This document shows, piece after piece, positions 54,243-62,711 of a stretch of 64,000 bases of DNA (positions are counted from its first letter, which is position 1; every line of letters starts with the position of its first letter). A model generated the notes under the pieces. The model worked only from the letters and a program-made list of their open reading frames with translations, was not told the origin of the DNA and made no database searches. The translations under genes were made by a program, and so were the position numbers. Source of the stretch: Halobacillus karajensis (lineage in GTDB: Bacteria > Bacillota > Bacilli > Bacillales > Halobacillaceae); assembly GCF_900108515.1 (NCBI RefSeq), contig NZ_FNWW01000011.1:1-64000 (forward strand), given 5' to 3'.

Positions 54243-54794
54243 TTACTTATCTGGTTCGAGTTCTTGACTCATTTGCATGTATTGATCGAAAACAACAGTC
54301 ATCTCTTTTAGGCGGTTGCGTACGTCTTCATCGGTTAGTTCACCTTGTGTAGAAAAGTGATTCGTGTGCGTGTAGACATAATTAGGGGTCACCATGCAAC
54401 GGAAGTAGTTTAAGATCGGTTTCAATTGGTTTTCTACAACAAGGTGGTGTTGTAATGTTCCTCCATTGGCGACGATGGAGACTGGTTTATAACGCATAGC
54501 TAGTGGAGATACAGCGTCAAAGACATTTTTTAATGTGCCTGGGATTGATCCTTGGAAAACGGGGGTGGCGATGACATATGCATTCGCTTCTTCGATTTCC
54601 TTGATCAATTCCTTCATATCGTCATTGTATTTTTCAGCTGGCCGGCCATCGACGAATTGAAGCTCATAATTTTCGAGGTCGACGATTTTCGTTTCATGTT
54701 TCGTTGGCAGCTGCTGTATATATTTTTGGATTTCATCAAGGAGCGTCCGGGTCTTTTTCCCGACGATCGTTCCGTTCAATAATAGGATCTTCAT
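54243..54794 (-). CDS. NADPH-dependent FMN reductase family protein
   Basis: A 183-aa flavodoxin-fold reductase: MKILLLNGTIVGKKT forms the FMN phosphate loop and ATPVFQGSIPGTLKNVFD is the typical NADPH-dependent FMN reductase motif. Reduces flavins, quinones or azo compounds in relatives. AAGGGGAG lies 9 nt before the ATG. The inverted repeat at 54146-54180 past its stop has no T run. Confidence 0.86.
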   Translation of the reverse strand: MKILLLNGTIVGKKTRTLLDEIQKYIQQLPTKHETKIVDLENYELQFVDGRPAEKYNDDMKELIKEIEEANAYVIATPVFQGSIPGTLKNVFDAVSPLAMRYKPVSIVANGGTLQHHLVVENQLKPILNYFRCMVTPNYVYTHTNHFSTQGELTDEDVRNRLKEMTVVFDQYMQMSQELEPDK

Positions 54795-55113
54795 GACAAC
54801 TTTCTCCCCTTCATTTTTCTTTGAGCTAATGTATCGTATGCAGAATTTTATAAAATGGGCTATGTAGCTATTCCTAGTATGTGTGGATATGGTCTAGTTA
54901 TCTTATAAAATATTTGGTCATGCTGTATACGCTCGAACTCCAGCTGTCTTTTCTAGCGGTGAAAAACCGGCTATTTGTCGCAGGCTGGGGATATATGTGA
55001 AATTCTTCTTTTCTTTTTATGGTAAAGTATACGCCTTATTTAAGCAATTGTGAGGATTCGGCTTGCTTGACGTTGAAAAAATAAGGGTATAATACCTGGA
55101 GGGAGGGGTGACG
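54795..55113. other. Intergenic stretch between the FMN reductase and DUF1232 genes
   Basis: 319 bp between divergent genes. A possible promoter for the rightward gene is TTGACG, 15 nt, TATAAT (55067-55093), with a short spacer. Nothing else was recognised. Confidence 0.45.
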
Positions 55114-55395
55114 ATGATCCGTTTATGGAGACGTATCAAATTTCTTTTCAATGTTCGAAAATCTGTACCTTTTCTCGTGCAGTTTTTCAAATCTAGGGAA
55201 GTAAGTAAAAGCAAGAAGTGGGTATCGGTTCTCCTATTGCTTGCTTATCTCTTATTCCCGTGGGACGTCATCCCTGATTTTCTTGTCTTTTTAGGACTTG
55301 TGGATGATTTAGCTGTTTTCACTTACATTATGCAATGGATGATTAAGATGGCTCCAGAGGAATTAAAGCAGGAATATCGTGTCTATGATAAATAG
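55114..55395 (+). CDS. DUF1232 (YkvA-like) membrane protein
   Basis: A 93-aa protein with the DUF1232 core (LAYLLFPWDVIPDFLVFLGLVDDLAV, in one membrane hairpin) after a basic N-terminus. ATG 55114 is used because GGAGGGAGG lies about 7 nt upstream; an in-frame GTG at 55108 is too close to it. Function unknown. Confidence 0.84.
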   Translation: MIRLWRRIKFLFNVRKSVPFLVQFFKSREVSKSKKWVSVLLLLAYLLFPWDVIPDFLVFLGLVDDLAVFTYIMQWMIKMAPEELKQEYRVYDK

Positions 55396-55466
55396 AAATG
55401 TTTGAAAAACGGCAAGATGTGGTATATAAATGTTGTGAGCTTAAATTAAGTCAAGGAGTGATGGTA

Positions 55467-55883
55467 TTGAGTAATGTAATGTTTACATCACAAGCAACTG
55501 CACAAGGTGGACGTAATGGTCACGTTAAATCCGAGGATGGCCTTATTGACCTGAACCTTGCCATGCCTGGTGAAAGTAAAGAAGAAGGGTCCAATCCTGA
55601 ACAGTTATTTGCTGCTGCTTATTCGGCCTGCTATGATGGGGCGTTGAATTTGGTTGCAAGCAAACAGAAGAAAGACATTGAATCTAAAATTACTGCTGAT
55701 GTCAGCTTATTGAAAGATGAATCCGATAACGGTTTTAAAATCGGTGTCGTTCTAAACGTTGATGTGAAAGGTGTTTCTCAGGAAGAAGCAGAAAAGCTTG
55801 CAGAAGAAGCACACAAAGTATGCCCATATTCTAAAGCGACACGCGGCAATATTGATGTCCAATTAAAAGCCAACGCTGTATAA
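55467..55883 (+). CDS. ohr: Organic hydroperoxide resistance protein (Ohr)
   Basis: A 138-aa Ohr/OsmC peroxidase with both redox cysteines: Cys55 in AAYSACYDGAL and Cys119 in HKVCPYSKATRGN. It reduces organic peroxides with lipoyl-type thiols. The start is TTG 55467 with AAGGAG 8 nt upstream, which gives the usual Ohr N-terminus; ATG 55461 is only 2 nt from the ribosome site. No ohrR is adjacent. Confidence 0.92.
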   Translation: MSNVMFTSQATAQGGRNGHVKSEDGLIDLNLAMPGESKEEGSNPEQLFAAAYSACYDGALNLVASKQKKDIESKITADVSLLKDESDNGFKIGVVLNVDVKGVSQEEAEKLAEEAHKVCPYSKATRGNIDVQLKANAV

Positions 55884-55894
55884 AAGGGAAACCA

Positions 55895-55927
55895 ATCCCC
55901 GGTGGGAGATCCACCGGGGATTTTTTT
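55895..55927 (+). terminator. Terminator of ohr
   Basis: ATCCCCGGTGG pairs with CCACCGGGGAT around GAGAT, followed by T7. Confidence 0.9.
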
Positions 55928-56057
55928 GGTGATCTAGCAAATGATAATAGATGTCCTCTCTGTGAACTTAAAATGCGAGTATAAGCTGCTGACTACTGCG
56001 TTTTATTACCTGTGTGGCAGGCAAATATGATATTTTATAGTTAAAGGGGTGAAGATG

Positions 56058-56342
56058 ATGAAGATCACCGATCAAGCACGAGACTTGTTGAATCAAATCC
56101 TCGAATATGAAGAAGCGGGATGTCTGCGTTTGTTTTTTGCCGGGTACGGTTGTGGGGAGCCGGATATTGGCATGGCAATCGAAGAACCGGCTGGTGATGA
56201 TGAACTTCGTCATATCAATTCAATTCCTGTAGCCATTGATAAAAGAATTGTACATTTGGCTGAACAGCTAACAATAGAAGGCAAGCAAACAATGGAAGGA
56301 CCTAAGTTTCAGATGCTGGGGCTTCCAGAAAAAGATTGTTAA
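56058..56342 (+). CDS. HesB/IscA-fold protein, YneR-like
   Basis: A 94-aa HesB-like protein (MKITDQARDLLNQIL, RLFFAGYGCGEPDIGMA). The three cysteines of a scaffold-type IscA (CxnCGC) are not present, so like B. subtilis YneR it is a divergent member of unknown role. AAAGGGG lies 8 nt before ATG 56058; ATG 56055 is 5 nt away and equally in frame. Confidence 0.84.
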   Translation: MKITDQARDLLNQILEYEEAGCLRLFFAGYGCGEPDIGMAIEEPAGDDELRHINSIPVAIDKRIVHLAEQLTIEGKQTMEGPKFQMLGLPEKDC

Positions 56343-56352
56343 TGCAATAGAC

Positions 56353-56381
56353 AAACCCACACTTCTGTGGGTTTATTTTTT
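56353..56381 (+). terminator. Terminator of the yneR-like gene
   Basis: AAACCCAC (56353-56360) pairs with GTGGGTTT (56367-56374), followed by ATTTTTT. Confidence 0.82.
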
Positions 56382-56471
56382 ACTATAAGGTTTGCGCTGT
56401 TTAGTAAATATGGCAGGAATAACTTTCTTATACTCCTAACAGCATCAAAGAAAAGAGAGGTATTTGACATC

Positions 56472-57083
56472 ATGATGGCATCAGGACACCAGGTTGTCGG
56501 CTTCACGTTCGGCGTAGGAGCGATGACGTTATTACCTACGTTTGAGTGGATTCCAGAGCAGCCTCTTCAAACCGTTTTATTTTTTGTGTTTGTCCTTTTC
56601 GGCTCTCTGCTGCCGGATATAGACACACCTACTTCTACATTAGGGCATAAGTTCTGGCGGGGATTGATGACCGTTTTTACGATCGCGTTTCTCTGTTACT
56701 TATTTGTGCCTGACTATTTAGATACATACAGAGAACAATTAAAGGTATTTGTTATGCTCCTTTTACCAATTCTTATTATGATTCGCGGCCATAGAAAGAT
56801 GACTCATTCGGTTTTATTTATCTGTTTACTAATTGGATACGGAATCATTCTTGAACAGGCTTTTGCTATTCCTCGTATGTACATCGGAGGCTTGATCATC
56901 GGTGTGGTTTCCCATTTGTTTGGCGATTATATCACAAGAAAAGGCATCCCTTTGGCGTATCCTTTTTCAAAAAAACATTTGCAATTTATCATTACTTTTC
57001 GAACAGGATCGAATAGTGAACGTCTGCTTGTCTATAGTCTTCTTTTATGGAATGTCTGGTTCCTCACATCGAGCATTTTTTGA
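56472..57083 (+). CDS. YdjM/DUF457-type membrane-bound hydrolase
   Basis: A 203-aa membrane protein of the metal-dependent hydrolase family (DUF457/YdjM). Metal-site motifs are SGHQVVGF, SLLPDIDTPTSTLGHKFWRGL, RKMTHSVLF and SHLFGDYITRKGIPLAYPF. ATG 56472 or 56475 is the start; AGAGG lies about 11 nt upstream. The longer frame back to 56367 overlaps the preceding terminator. Role unknown in this species. Confidence 0.85.
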   Translation: MMASGHQVVGFTFGVGAMTLLPTFEWIPEQPLQTVLFFVFVLFGSLLPDIDTPTSTLGHKFWRGLMTVFTIAFLCYLFVPDYLDTYREQLKVFVMLLLPILIMIRGHRKMTHSVLFICLLIGYGIILEQAFAIPRMYIGGLIIGVVSHLFGDYITRKGIPLAYPFSKKHLQFIITFRTGSNSERLLVYSLLLWNVWFLTSSIF

Positions 57084-57109
57084 CACTACATTTATGTGGT
57101 GTCTTTTTT
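57082..57109 (+). terminator. Terminator of the ydjM-like gene
   Basis: GACACTACA pairs with TGTGGTGTC (one G-T pair) around TTTA, followed by T6; it begins at the stop codon. Confidence 0.83.
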
Positions 57110-57266
57110 GTTTAGGACAAAAGTGAATGATTAAATCGAAAAAATATGAGTGGGATAGCTTGATCAGGGAGAGTGCTTCCTTTTAGTTTCTGTTCAATTT
57201 TTGTATAGACATATTTTCGAAAATTCAATAAACTATTATATAAGAAGAAAGTGAGGGAATGGCCAT

Positions 57267-58298
57267 ATGACAGATCATTACTTAATTGAGCCAAGTCCGT
57301 TATGTCAACTGCAGATGCGCCGCACTTCCTCGTTGTATCATGTGTATCTAGACAACTTGAGAAAACATTTCCCGAAAGAAGCTGTTCTTTACACGAGGGA
57401 TTATATCGTCTCCGAATTCCCCAGAGATCTTGATGAACAGATTGTCTCATTGGAATTCTTATACATGAATGACCTTCATGAAGATTTGTCAGCTGCTGCT
57501 TCATCGCCATACATAAATGACAGCGCAGGTTACCTTTACCGTTTGATTTTGAATCAATCCAAGCAGGAAAAGAAGGAAAACCATCTAGGTGAACTAAAAT
57601 CTCTCCATTACAAACATCCAACTTTACATTGTCTCCACCTATTCACCCTCGTATATTCCTATCAGGACAGGAATATATATACCGCCTTGGATAAATATTT
57701 GGAAGAATGTGACCAGGCACTACAAAAAGTAGACGAACCCTTGATGTATTATTATTTGAATCAACGGTATCAGGAACTGCTCTTTTATCATTATTGGAAG
57801 ACAAATAATTCCATCCTAGCCAGTCGTTATGCTTACAAGATGATTAATACAGAAGTTTCGCCAAGAAGGAAGAGTCGTATGCATCATGATTTAGCCCTGT
57901 GTCAGCTCTATAACGGTTATGAGTCATCCATGGAATCGTTAATACAATCTATGGATATTGCGAAAAAACATGGCCTTCGTCGCTTTTTACGATCGATTAA
58001 AGATCACACACTTCCTTTTATATCCGCTTTTCATCTGCAAACAGAAGGAATATCCACATCTGATCCTGTCGAACAAGCTCATCTTGCTTTAGCTCGTGGA
58101 GATTACCAAAGGACACGCCAAGTGTTGCTGTCTTTGCCTTCTTTATCCCCTTTTCAAGAATGCTACCTCGGGCTGGCTACAGGGAACCATGACATGTTAG
58201 AACGTTCTTATCAGCGGTTTATTCATGAACGGGGGGATTATTTCTTTGCCCGGGTACCTATAAAATATTTGGAAAGATTGAAGAGTGAACACTTGTAA
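57267..58298 (+). CDS. AimR-like TPR protein without the DNA-binding domain
   Basis: A 343-aa helical repeat protein that I align by eye to AimR, the arbitrium peptide receptor of SPbeta-type phages. The late DPVEQAHLALARGDYQRTRQ region matches the AimR DLQEQAHCF...KAKEVLDKL segment, and the C-terminal YQRFIHERGDYFFARVPIKYL matches the AimR FKKSNDKFLIRLPLLEL end. The roughly 40-residue N-terminal helix-turn-helix of AimR is replaced by about 22 unrelated residues. No aimP-like peptide gene and no phage gene is nearby; both flanks are housekeeping genes with terminators. GAGGG lies about 9 nt before the ATG. Function unknown. Confidence 0.72.
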   Translation: MTDHYLIEPSPLCQLQMRRTSSLYHVYLDNLRKHFPKEAVLYTRDYIVSEFPRDLDEQIVSLEFLYMNDLHEDLSAAASSPYINDSAGYLYRLILNQSKQEKKENHLGELKSLHYKHPTLHCLHLFTLVYSYQDRNIYTALDKYLEECDQALQKVDEPLMYYYLNQRYQELLFYHYWKTNNSILASRYAYKMINTEVSPRRKSRMHHDLALCQLYNGYESSMESLIQSMDIAKKHGLRRFLRSIKDHTLPFISAFHLQTEGISTSDPVEQAHLALARGDYQRTRQVLLSLPSLSPFQECYLGLATGNHDMLERSYQRFIHERGDYFFARVPIKYLERLKSEHL

Positions 58299-58327
58299 TT
58301 CTTGTTTAAAAAGTCTTGGAACTTTAC

Positions 58328-58367
58328 AAAGAAGGTCTCCTTCTATTTTCGGAAGGAGACCTTCTTT
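58328..58367. terminator. Strong terminator between the AimR-like and BCCT genes
   Basis: A perfect 16-bp stem, AAAGAAGGTCTCCTTC with its complement, around an 8-nt loop. The T run is short on both sides. Confidence 0.75.
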
Positions 58368-58484
58368 GATTAGGCCATGAAAAAGTTTCAGCTTGCTGGG
58401 AGTGTGTAAGGGCGCATGCCACTTCTCTTTCGTTACTCTTTCTTTCTCCTGTGCCGTTCAGGGAGGGGCTCTTGTCTTATCATT

Positions 58485-59942
58485 TTAGTAAAAGCATAGA
58501 CAAAGAGGATGATAATCACTGTGAACGGGAGTGCAGAAACAAGGGAAGCTGTCTGCAATGCGTCTAGGGCCACCTGCTAACAATAGGACACCAGAGATTG
58601 CGGCCATCAATACTCCCCATATAATCTTAATGGGAAGAGCAGGTGTCAAACTTCCGTTTGTCGTCATACTCGCTAAAATATAAGTGGCTGAGTCGGCAGA
58701 TGTAATTAAAAATGTGGCGATCAGCAGAATCGATAAAAAAGATAAAACGCCTGTAAGTGGTAAATAATCAAAGGTTTTAAAAAGAGCGACCGTCACATCA
58801 TTGTTTACGGCTTCAGCAATTTGAGTACCATGATTTAAGTCACTGTTCAATGCGGTTCCGCCAAAAACAGCAATCCATAAACAGGCAATTAACGGAGGGA
58901 CAACGAGCACTCCGAAGATAAATTCCCTGATAGTTCTTCCCCGGGATACACGAGCAACAAATGCTCCTACAAACGGGGACCATGCGATTACCCAGGCCCA
59001 ATAGAAAATCGTCCAGTCTCGCAGCCACGTTCCTCCTTCATATGGGGTAAGTCTCAGGCTGTAACCGACAAAATTCGAGATATAGTCGCCTAGTCCTAAA
59101 GTAAAACTATTTAATATGAAAACCGTCGGACCAGCGAAAAAGACGAACAAGAGTAAGATAAGGCAGACAGCTAAGTTTAAATTACTCAGCCATTTGATTC
59201 CTTTTTCCAGCCCACTACTGGAAGAGGTTAAGTATAACATGAGAAGAACAGCGGTGATGACAAGCTGGAATGTTATTGAATTCGGTACACCGAATACAAC
59301 ATTCAAACCTCCATTCATTTGGAGAATTCCTAACCCTAAAGAGGTTGCAATCCCCATAACCGTAGCGATCACGGCTAATGAATCAATCGTATATTTCACA
59401 GGCTTGGATTTCCCTAAAACAGGCTCAAGCGCAGTGGATACGAGACCATCTTTATTTTTTCGGAATTGCAAAAAGCCTATCAAAAGACCAACAATAGCGA
59501 ATACAGACCATTGGTTGATGCCCCAGTGAAAAAAGGAATAGGCCATAGCGACCCTGGCTGCCTCTTCTGTTTGCGCTTCTAAGTCTGAGAAAGGTGTTTC
59601 AAAAAAATGACTCATGGGTTCAGCGACCCCCCAGAACACGAGTCCTGCACCAAAACCAGCAGAAAATAACATTCCAATCCATGTAAAGAAAGGAAATTCG
59701 GGTTTTGAATCTGGTGGTCCAATCTTAATCTTTCCATATTTACTCAAACCAAGAGAGATAAGAAAGATGACGAATCCAAAAATGGATATAAGATAAAACC
59801 ATCCAAAGTTTATGGTGGTAAATTCGAATACGGCACCAGCGATTGTGCCGAAGCCCTCAGGATTAACCGCCCCTATAATGACAAGAATCGTAATAGTGGA
59901 TGCGGAAATGAGGAAAACAGGGTTTCTGAGTTGATCTTTCAT
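58485..59942 (-). CDS. BCCT-family (betaine/choline/carnitine) transporter with a shifted C-terminus
   Basis: A BCCT carrier of the OpuD type, which imports glycine betaine for osmotic protection. It has twelve-helix topology, FFTWIGMLFSAGFGAGLVFWGVAEP (about 84-108) and the betaine-site WTIFYWAWVIAWSP. The frame breaks near residue 460: after VLLLAGG the sequence continues PRRIADSF, whereas dropping one G of GGG (58567-58569) restores LDALQTASLVSALPFTVI, helix 12, and a basic tail ending at a TAA at 58433. As written it lacks helix 12. AAGGAG lies 6 nt before the ATG. Confidence 0.85.
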   Translation of the reverse strand: MKDQLRNPVFLISASTITILVIIGAVNPEGFGTIAGAVFEFTTINFGWFYLISIFGFVIFLISLGLSKYGKIKIGPPDSKPEFPFFTWIGMLFSAGFGAGLVFWGVAEPMSHFFETPFSDLEAQTEEAARVAMAYSFFHWGINQWSVFAIVGLLIGFLQFRKNKDGLVSTALEPVLGKSKPVKYTIDSLAVIATVMGIATSLGLGILQMNGGLNVVFGVPNSITFQLVITAVLLMLYLTSSSSGLEKGIKWLSNLNLAVCLILLLFVFFAGPTVFILNSFTLGLGDYISNFVGYSLRLTPYEGGTWLRDWTIFYWAWVIAWSPFVGAFVARVSRGRTIREFIFGVLVVPPLIACLWIAVFGGTALNSDLNHGTQIAEAVNNDVTVALFKTFDYLPLTGVLSFLSILLIATFLITSADSATYILASMTTNGSLTPALPIKIIWGVLMAAISGVLLLAGGPRRIADSFPCFCTPVHSDYHPLCLCFY

Positions 59943-60030
59943 CGTGGACTCCTTTCAGAACCATTAATTATGATGAACATGAATCTGATGATCGATTTAT
60001 TTATTCCCTGCATTTTTCTATGAAAAACAT

Positions 60031-60582
60031 TTAGCTTTCGAATTCTGTTCGCAATAATCCCATTAAAATGGTGTCATAATAAGACCCGGAAACATATTCG
60101 TTTTTTCTAAGCCGTCCCTCGATTTGGAATCCTGTCTTCTCGTAGAGGCGGATGGCCTGGGTGTTGCCACTCCATGTATCCAGTTGAACACGTTCCAAGT
60201 TAAGGGTATAGAAAAGGTGTTTCAGCAATGTTTGAATGATATCTTTTCCATATCCTTGTCCCCAATATTCTCTTTCCCCTATACTCAATCCAATCTCAGC
60301 AGATCTTGTGATCGGATTGAGATTACTATAGCTGCATTTCCCAATAGGGACGCCTGTACTAACGGTATACACCATGAAAACACGTCCGGTCTCCCATAAA
60401 GGTTGAGCGGTCAGATTCTTTTCATAGAAGGCCTCAATATCTTCTTTCGGGTTATTATTTTGGTAGGCTGAGGAAGTACCATGACCAAGGTCCGCCAATT
60501 CCTCATCATTGGCCCATTTGAACAATAAATGTAAGTCATCCCTTGAAACAGGGCGTAACTCGATAAGATTTCCTATTAACAT
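60031..60582 (-). CDS. GNAT acetyltransferase (RimJ/RimL type)
   Basis: A 183-aa GNAT protein of the RimJ/RimL/SpeG kind: IELRPVSRDDLHLLFKWAND at the N-terminus, IGLSIGEREYWGQGYGKDIIQ as the acetyl-CoA loop, and YEKTGFQIEGRLRKNEYVSG at the end. ATG 60582 has GGAGG 7 nt upstream; ATG 60588 is too close. Substrate unknown. Confidence 0.87.
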   Translation of the reverse strand: MLIGNLIELRPVSRDDLHLLFKWANDEELADLGHGTSSAYQNNNPKEDIEAFYEKNLTAQPLWETGRVFMVYTVSTGVPIGKCSYSNLNPITRSAEIGLSIGEREYWGQGYGKDIIQTLLKHLFYTLNLERVQLDTWSGNTQAIRLYEKTGFQIEGRLRKNEYVSGSYYDTILMGLLRTEFES

Positions 60583-60711
60583 ATCCATTCCTCCATCCCA
60601 TTGCTAAAACTATCGTATAGGAAACATTCGTCAAAAGAAAGGGAATTGTCGGACTACTAGGAGGTTAAGGGAATTTGAACTGGGTTAGGATGATAGAGAG
60701 GAGGGTTCCGT

Positions 60712-61281
60712 ATGTTCAGCGAATGTAGAGAAGTTCATCGGTGGTTGAATGAATTTGATAAAGAATGGATGTTTGCCGGAGGATGGGCTATTGATCTTCA
60801 CATCGGAGAAGAAACAAGAAAACATGAGGATGTGGAAGTTGCTATTTTCCGCGAGGATCAACATGAACTCTTTCAAGCTTTAAAAACATGGGAAAAGTAT
60901 GTAGTCAAACATCGAGAGTTAATGGAATGGAAGAGTGGAGAGACTTTAAACCTTCCCGTGCATGAAATCCATGCCTTTTCCCAGGAAGGGCATGAGCTAG
61001 AAATCCTCCTTAATGAAAAAAAGAAGGGCTTGTGGGAGTTCAGAAGAGACCCTTCGATTACCTTTGATTTAGAGCGGATGCATCTCCAGTCCGAGCATGG
61101 GTACGCCTACTTAAACCCCGAAATCGTCCTGCTCTATAAATCAACCTATACACGTTCAAAAGACTATGAGGATTTTAATTATGTGTTTCCCTACTTAAAT
61201 GAACATCAAAAAGAATGGTTGAAACAGGCACTCATGCACCATCAACCTCAACACCCGTGGCTGGAAGCCCTTTTGTATTGA
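60712..61281 (+). CDS. Nucleotidyltransferase-fold protein
   Basis: A 189-aa protein of the LinA/AadA-like nucleotidyltransferase superfamily: MFAGGWAIDLHIGEETRKHEDVEVAIF matches the GG-x(8-13)-D-x-D/E active-site pattern, here with D-V-E. The C-terminal helical part (LNPEIVLLYKSTYTRSKDYEDF) is typical. It may modify an antibiotic or another small molecule, but the family is broad. GAGGAGGG precedes the ATG. Confidence 0.8.
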   Translation: MFSECREVHRWLNEFDKEWMFAGGWAIDLHIGEETRKHEDVEVAIFREDQHELFQALKTWEKYVVKHRELMEWKSGETLNLPVHEIHAFSQEGHELEILLNEKKKGLWEFRRDPSITFDLERMHLQSEHGYAYLNPEIVLLYKSTYTRSKDYEDFNYVFPYLNEHQKEWLKQALMHHQPQHPWLEALLY

Positions 61282-61449
61282 ATAGAGCGTTTTGAATATG
61301 ATGGAAGCAAGATCCTCCTAAAAATGGGGGGATTAGGACTAGGTGTTTGGACATTTTGTGTTTTTTTTTAAGAAACTGTATCATAAAACCTTAGGGAAGT
61401 TTGATAGAATAAAAAGGAAAAGAGATAGAATTTAAAGGAGCAGACGAAT

Positions 61450-62265
61450 ATGTGGGAATGGAGAAATATATATCGTGGATTGCTGATGGGGGCGAGTGAT
61501 GTTGTTCCAGGAGTCAGTGGGGGGACAATCGCCGTGGTTCTAGGAATTTACGATCGTCTTATCGAGGCTATTAATGGATTTTTCAGCAAGGAATGGAAGA
61601 GGCATTTAAAATTCTTATTGCCCCTTGGAATTGGAGTTGTCCTAGCTGTAGGATTGATGGCGAATCTGATTGAGTGGTTGTTTGAACATTATCCGGGGCC
61701 GACTCAGTTTTTCTTCCTTGGGCTTATTATTGGTGTATTACCTTATTTAGCACATAAAGCAGATATGAAGCATAAGTTCAAAGGGCAACACTATCTGTTA
61801 CTGCTTATTGGAGCTGCACTCGTTGCATCTATGGCATTTTTCCAGGCATCAGAATCTGATCCCATGCAAAACCTTACCTTGACTGGATATGTTTTACTTT
61901 TCTTCTCAGGATGGATTGCCAGCAGTGCCATGATTCTTCCCGGCATTAGTGGGTCATTCATTTTGCTCATCATAGGTGTGTATACGACTGTAACTTCCGG
62001 GATTTCGGATTTTAGAATCGATATTATCGCCGTTGTTGGGGCAGGAATTGTGTGTGGAATCATCGTTATGAGTAAAATCGTCAAATTTTTCCTTGAAAAC
62101 TATACCTCCGGAACCTTTGCGGTTATTATCGGACTTGTTATAGGTTCCGTATTCGTTATCTTTCCAGGTGTTCCTAAAAGCGACGTCCTAATGATTGTCA
62201 GTGTTGTTGCTTTCCTTGCAGGACTTTTAGCCGCATGGTTATTAGGTAGGGTGGAGTATAAATAA
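61450..62265 (+). CDS. DUF368 membrane protein (PopT-type undecaprenyl-phosphate transporter)
   Basis: A 271-aa polytopic protein with the DUF368 signature GLLMGASDVVPGVSGGTIAVVLGIYDRLI near the N-terminus and a second SAMILPGISGSFILLIIGVY half-way, an internal repeat. DUF368 proteins (PopT) were shown to recycle undecaprenyl phosphate to the inner leaflet for wall synthesis. AAAGGAG lies 9 nt before the ATG. Confidence 0.88.
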   Translation: MWEWRNIYRGLLMGASDVVPGVSGGTIAVVLGIYDRLIEAINGFFSKEWKRHLKFLLPLGIGVVLAVGLMANLIEWLFEHYPGPTQFFFLGLIIGVLPYLAHKADMKHKFKGQHYLLLLIGAALVASMAFFQASESDPMQNLTLTGYVLLFFSGWIASSAMILPGISGSFILLIIGVYTTVTSGISDFRIDIIAVVGAGIVCGIIVMSKIVKFFLENYTSGTFAVIIGLVIGSVFVIFPGVPKSDVLMIVSVVAFLAGLLAAWLLGRVEYK

Positions 62266-62338
62266 GCTTGTGGGAAAGACAAACCGCTCGTTTTTGGGTA
62301 TGATAGGAAGTAGATATTCATAAAGGAGATTGAGTTTA

Positions 62339-62656
62339 ATGGAAACTATTCATACTACGGATACGTTCAACAAAACGATAGAAAGTGACCACCCGGTGAT
62401 CGTGAAATTTGAGGCAGATTGGTGCCCGGATTGCCGCCGTATGGATATGTTTATCGGGGACATTCTTGAGGAATATAATGGTTACAAATGGTATAATGTC
62501 AATCGTGATGAACTGCCCGAAATCGCAGAAAAATATGAAGTGATGGGGATTCCAAGTATTTTAATTTTTAAAGATGGGAACAAGCAAGCCCACCTTCATA
62601 GCGCGAACGCAAAAACACCAGAAGAAGTGCAAGAGTTTTTACAAGCAAGTCTTTAA
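62339..62656 (+). CDS. Thioredoxin family protein
   Basis: A 105-aa thioredoxin-fold protein with the active site DWCPDCRR (Cys29, Cys32) and the cis-proline loop VMGIPSILIF. WCPDC differs from the WCGPC of thioredoxin A, so it is a YdbP-like side member. ATG 62339 has AAAGGAG 10 nt upstream; TTG 62330 is too close to that site. Confidence 0.88.
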   Translation: METIHTTDTFNKTIESDHPVIVKFEADWCPDCRRMDMFIGDILEEYNGYKWYNVNRDELPEIAEKYEVMGIPSILIFKDGNKQAHLHSANAKTPEEVQEFLQASL

Positions 62657-62662
62657 GAATGA

Positions 62663-62694
62663 CGTCCACATGGTTCCGCCATGTGGGCGTTTTC
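62663..62694 (+). terminator. Terminator of the thioredoxin gene
   Basis: CGTCCACATGG (62663-62673) pairs with CCATGTGGGCG (62679-62689), followed by TTTTCT. Confidence 0.78.
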
Positions 62695-62711
62695 TGTAAG
62701 GAGGTATTCTT

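Noticed and set aside
57267-58298. Prophage around the AimR-like gene
   Set aside because: Neighbours are YdjM, YneR, Ohr and BCCT genes; no integrase, repressor, structural gene or att repeat is visible.
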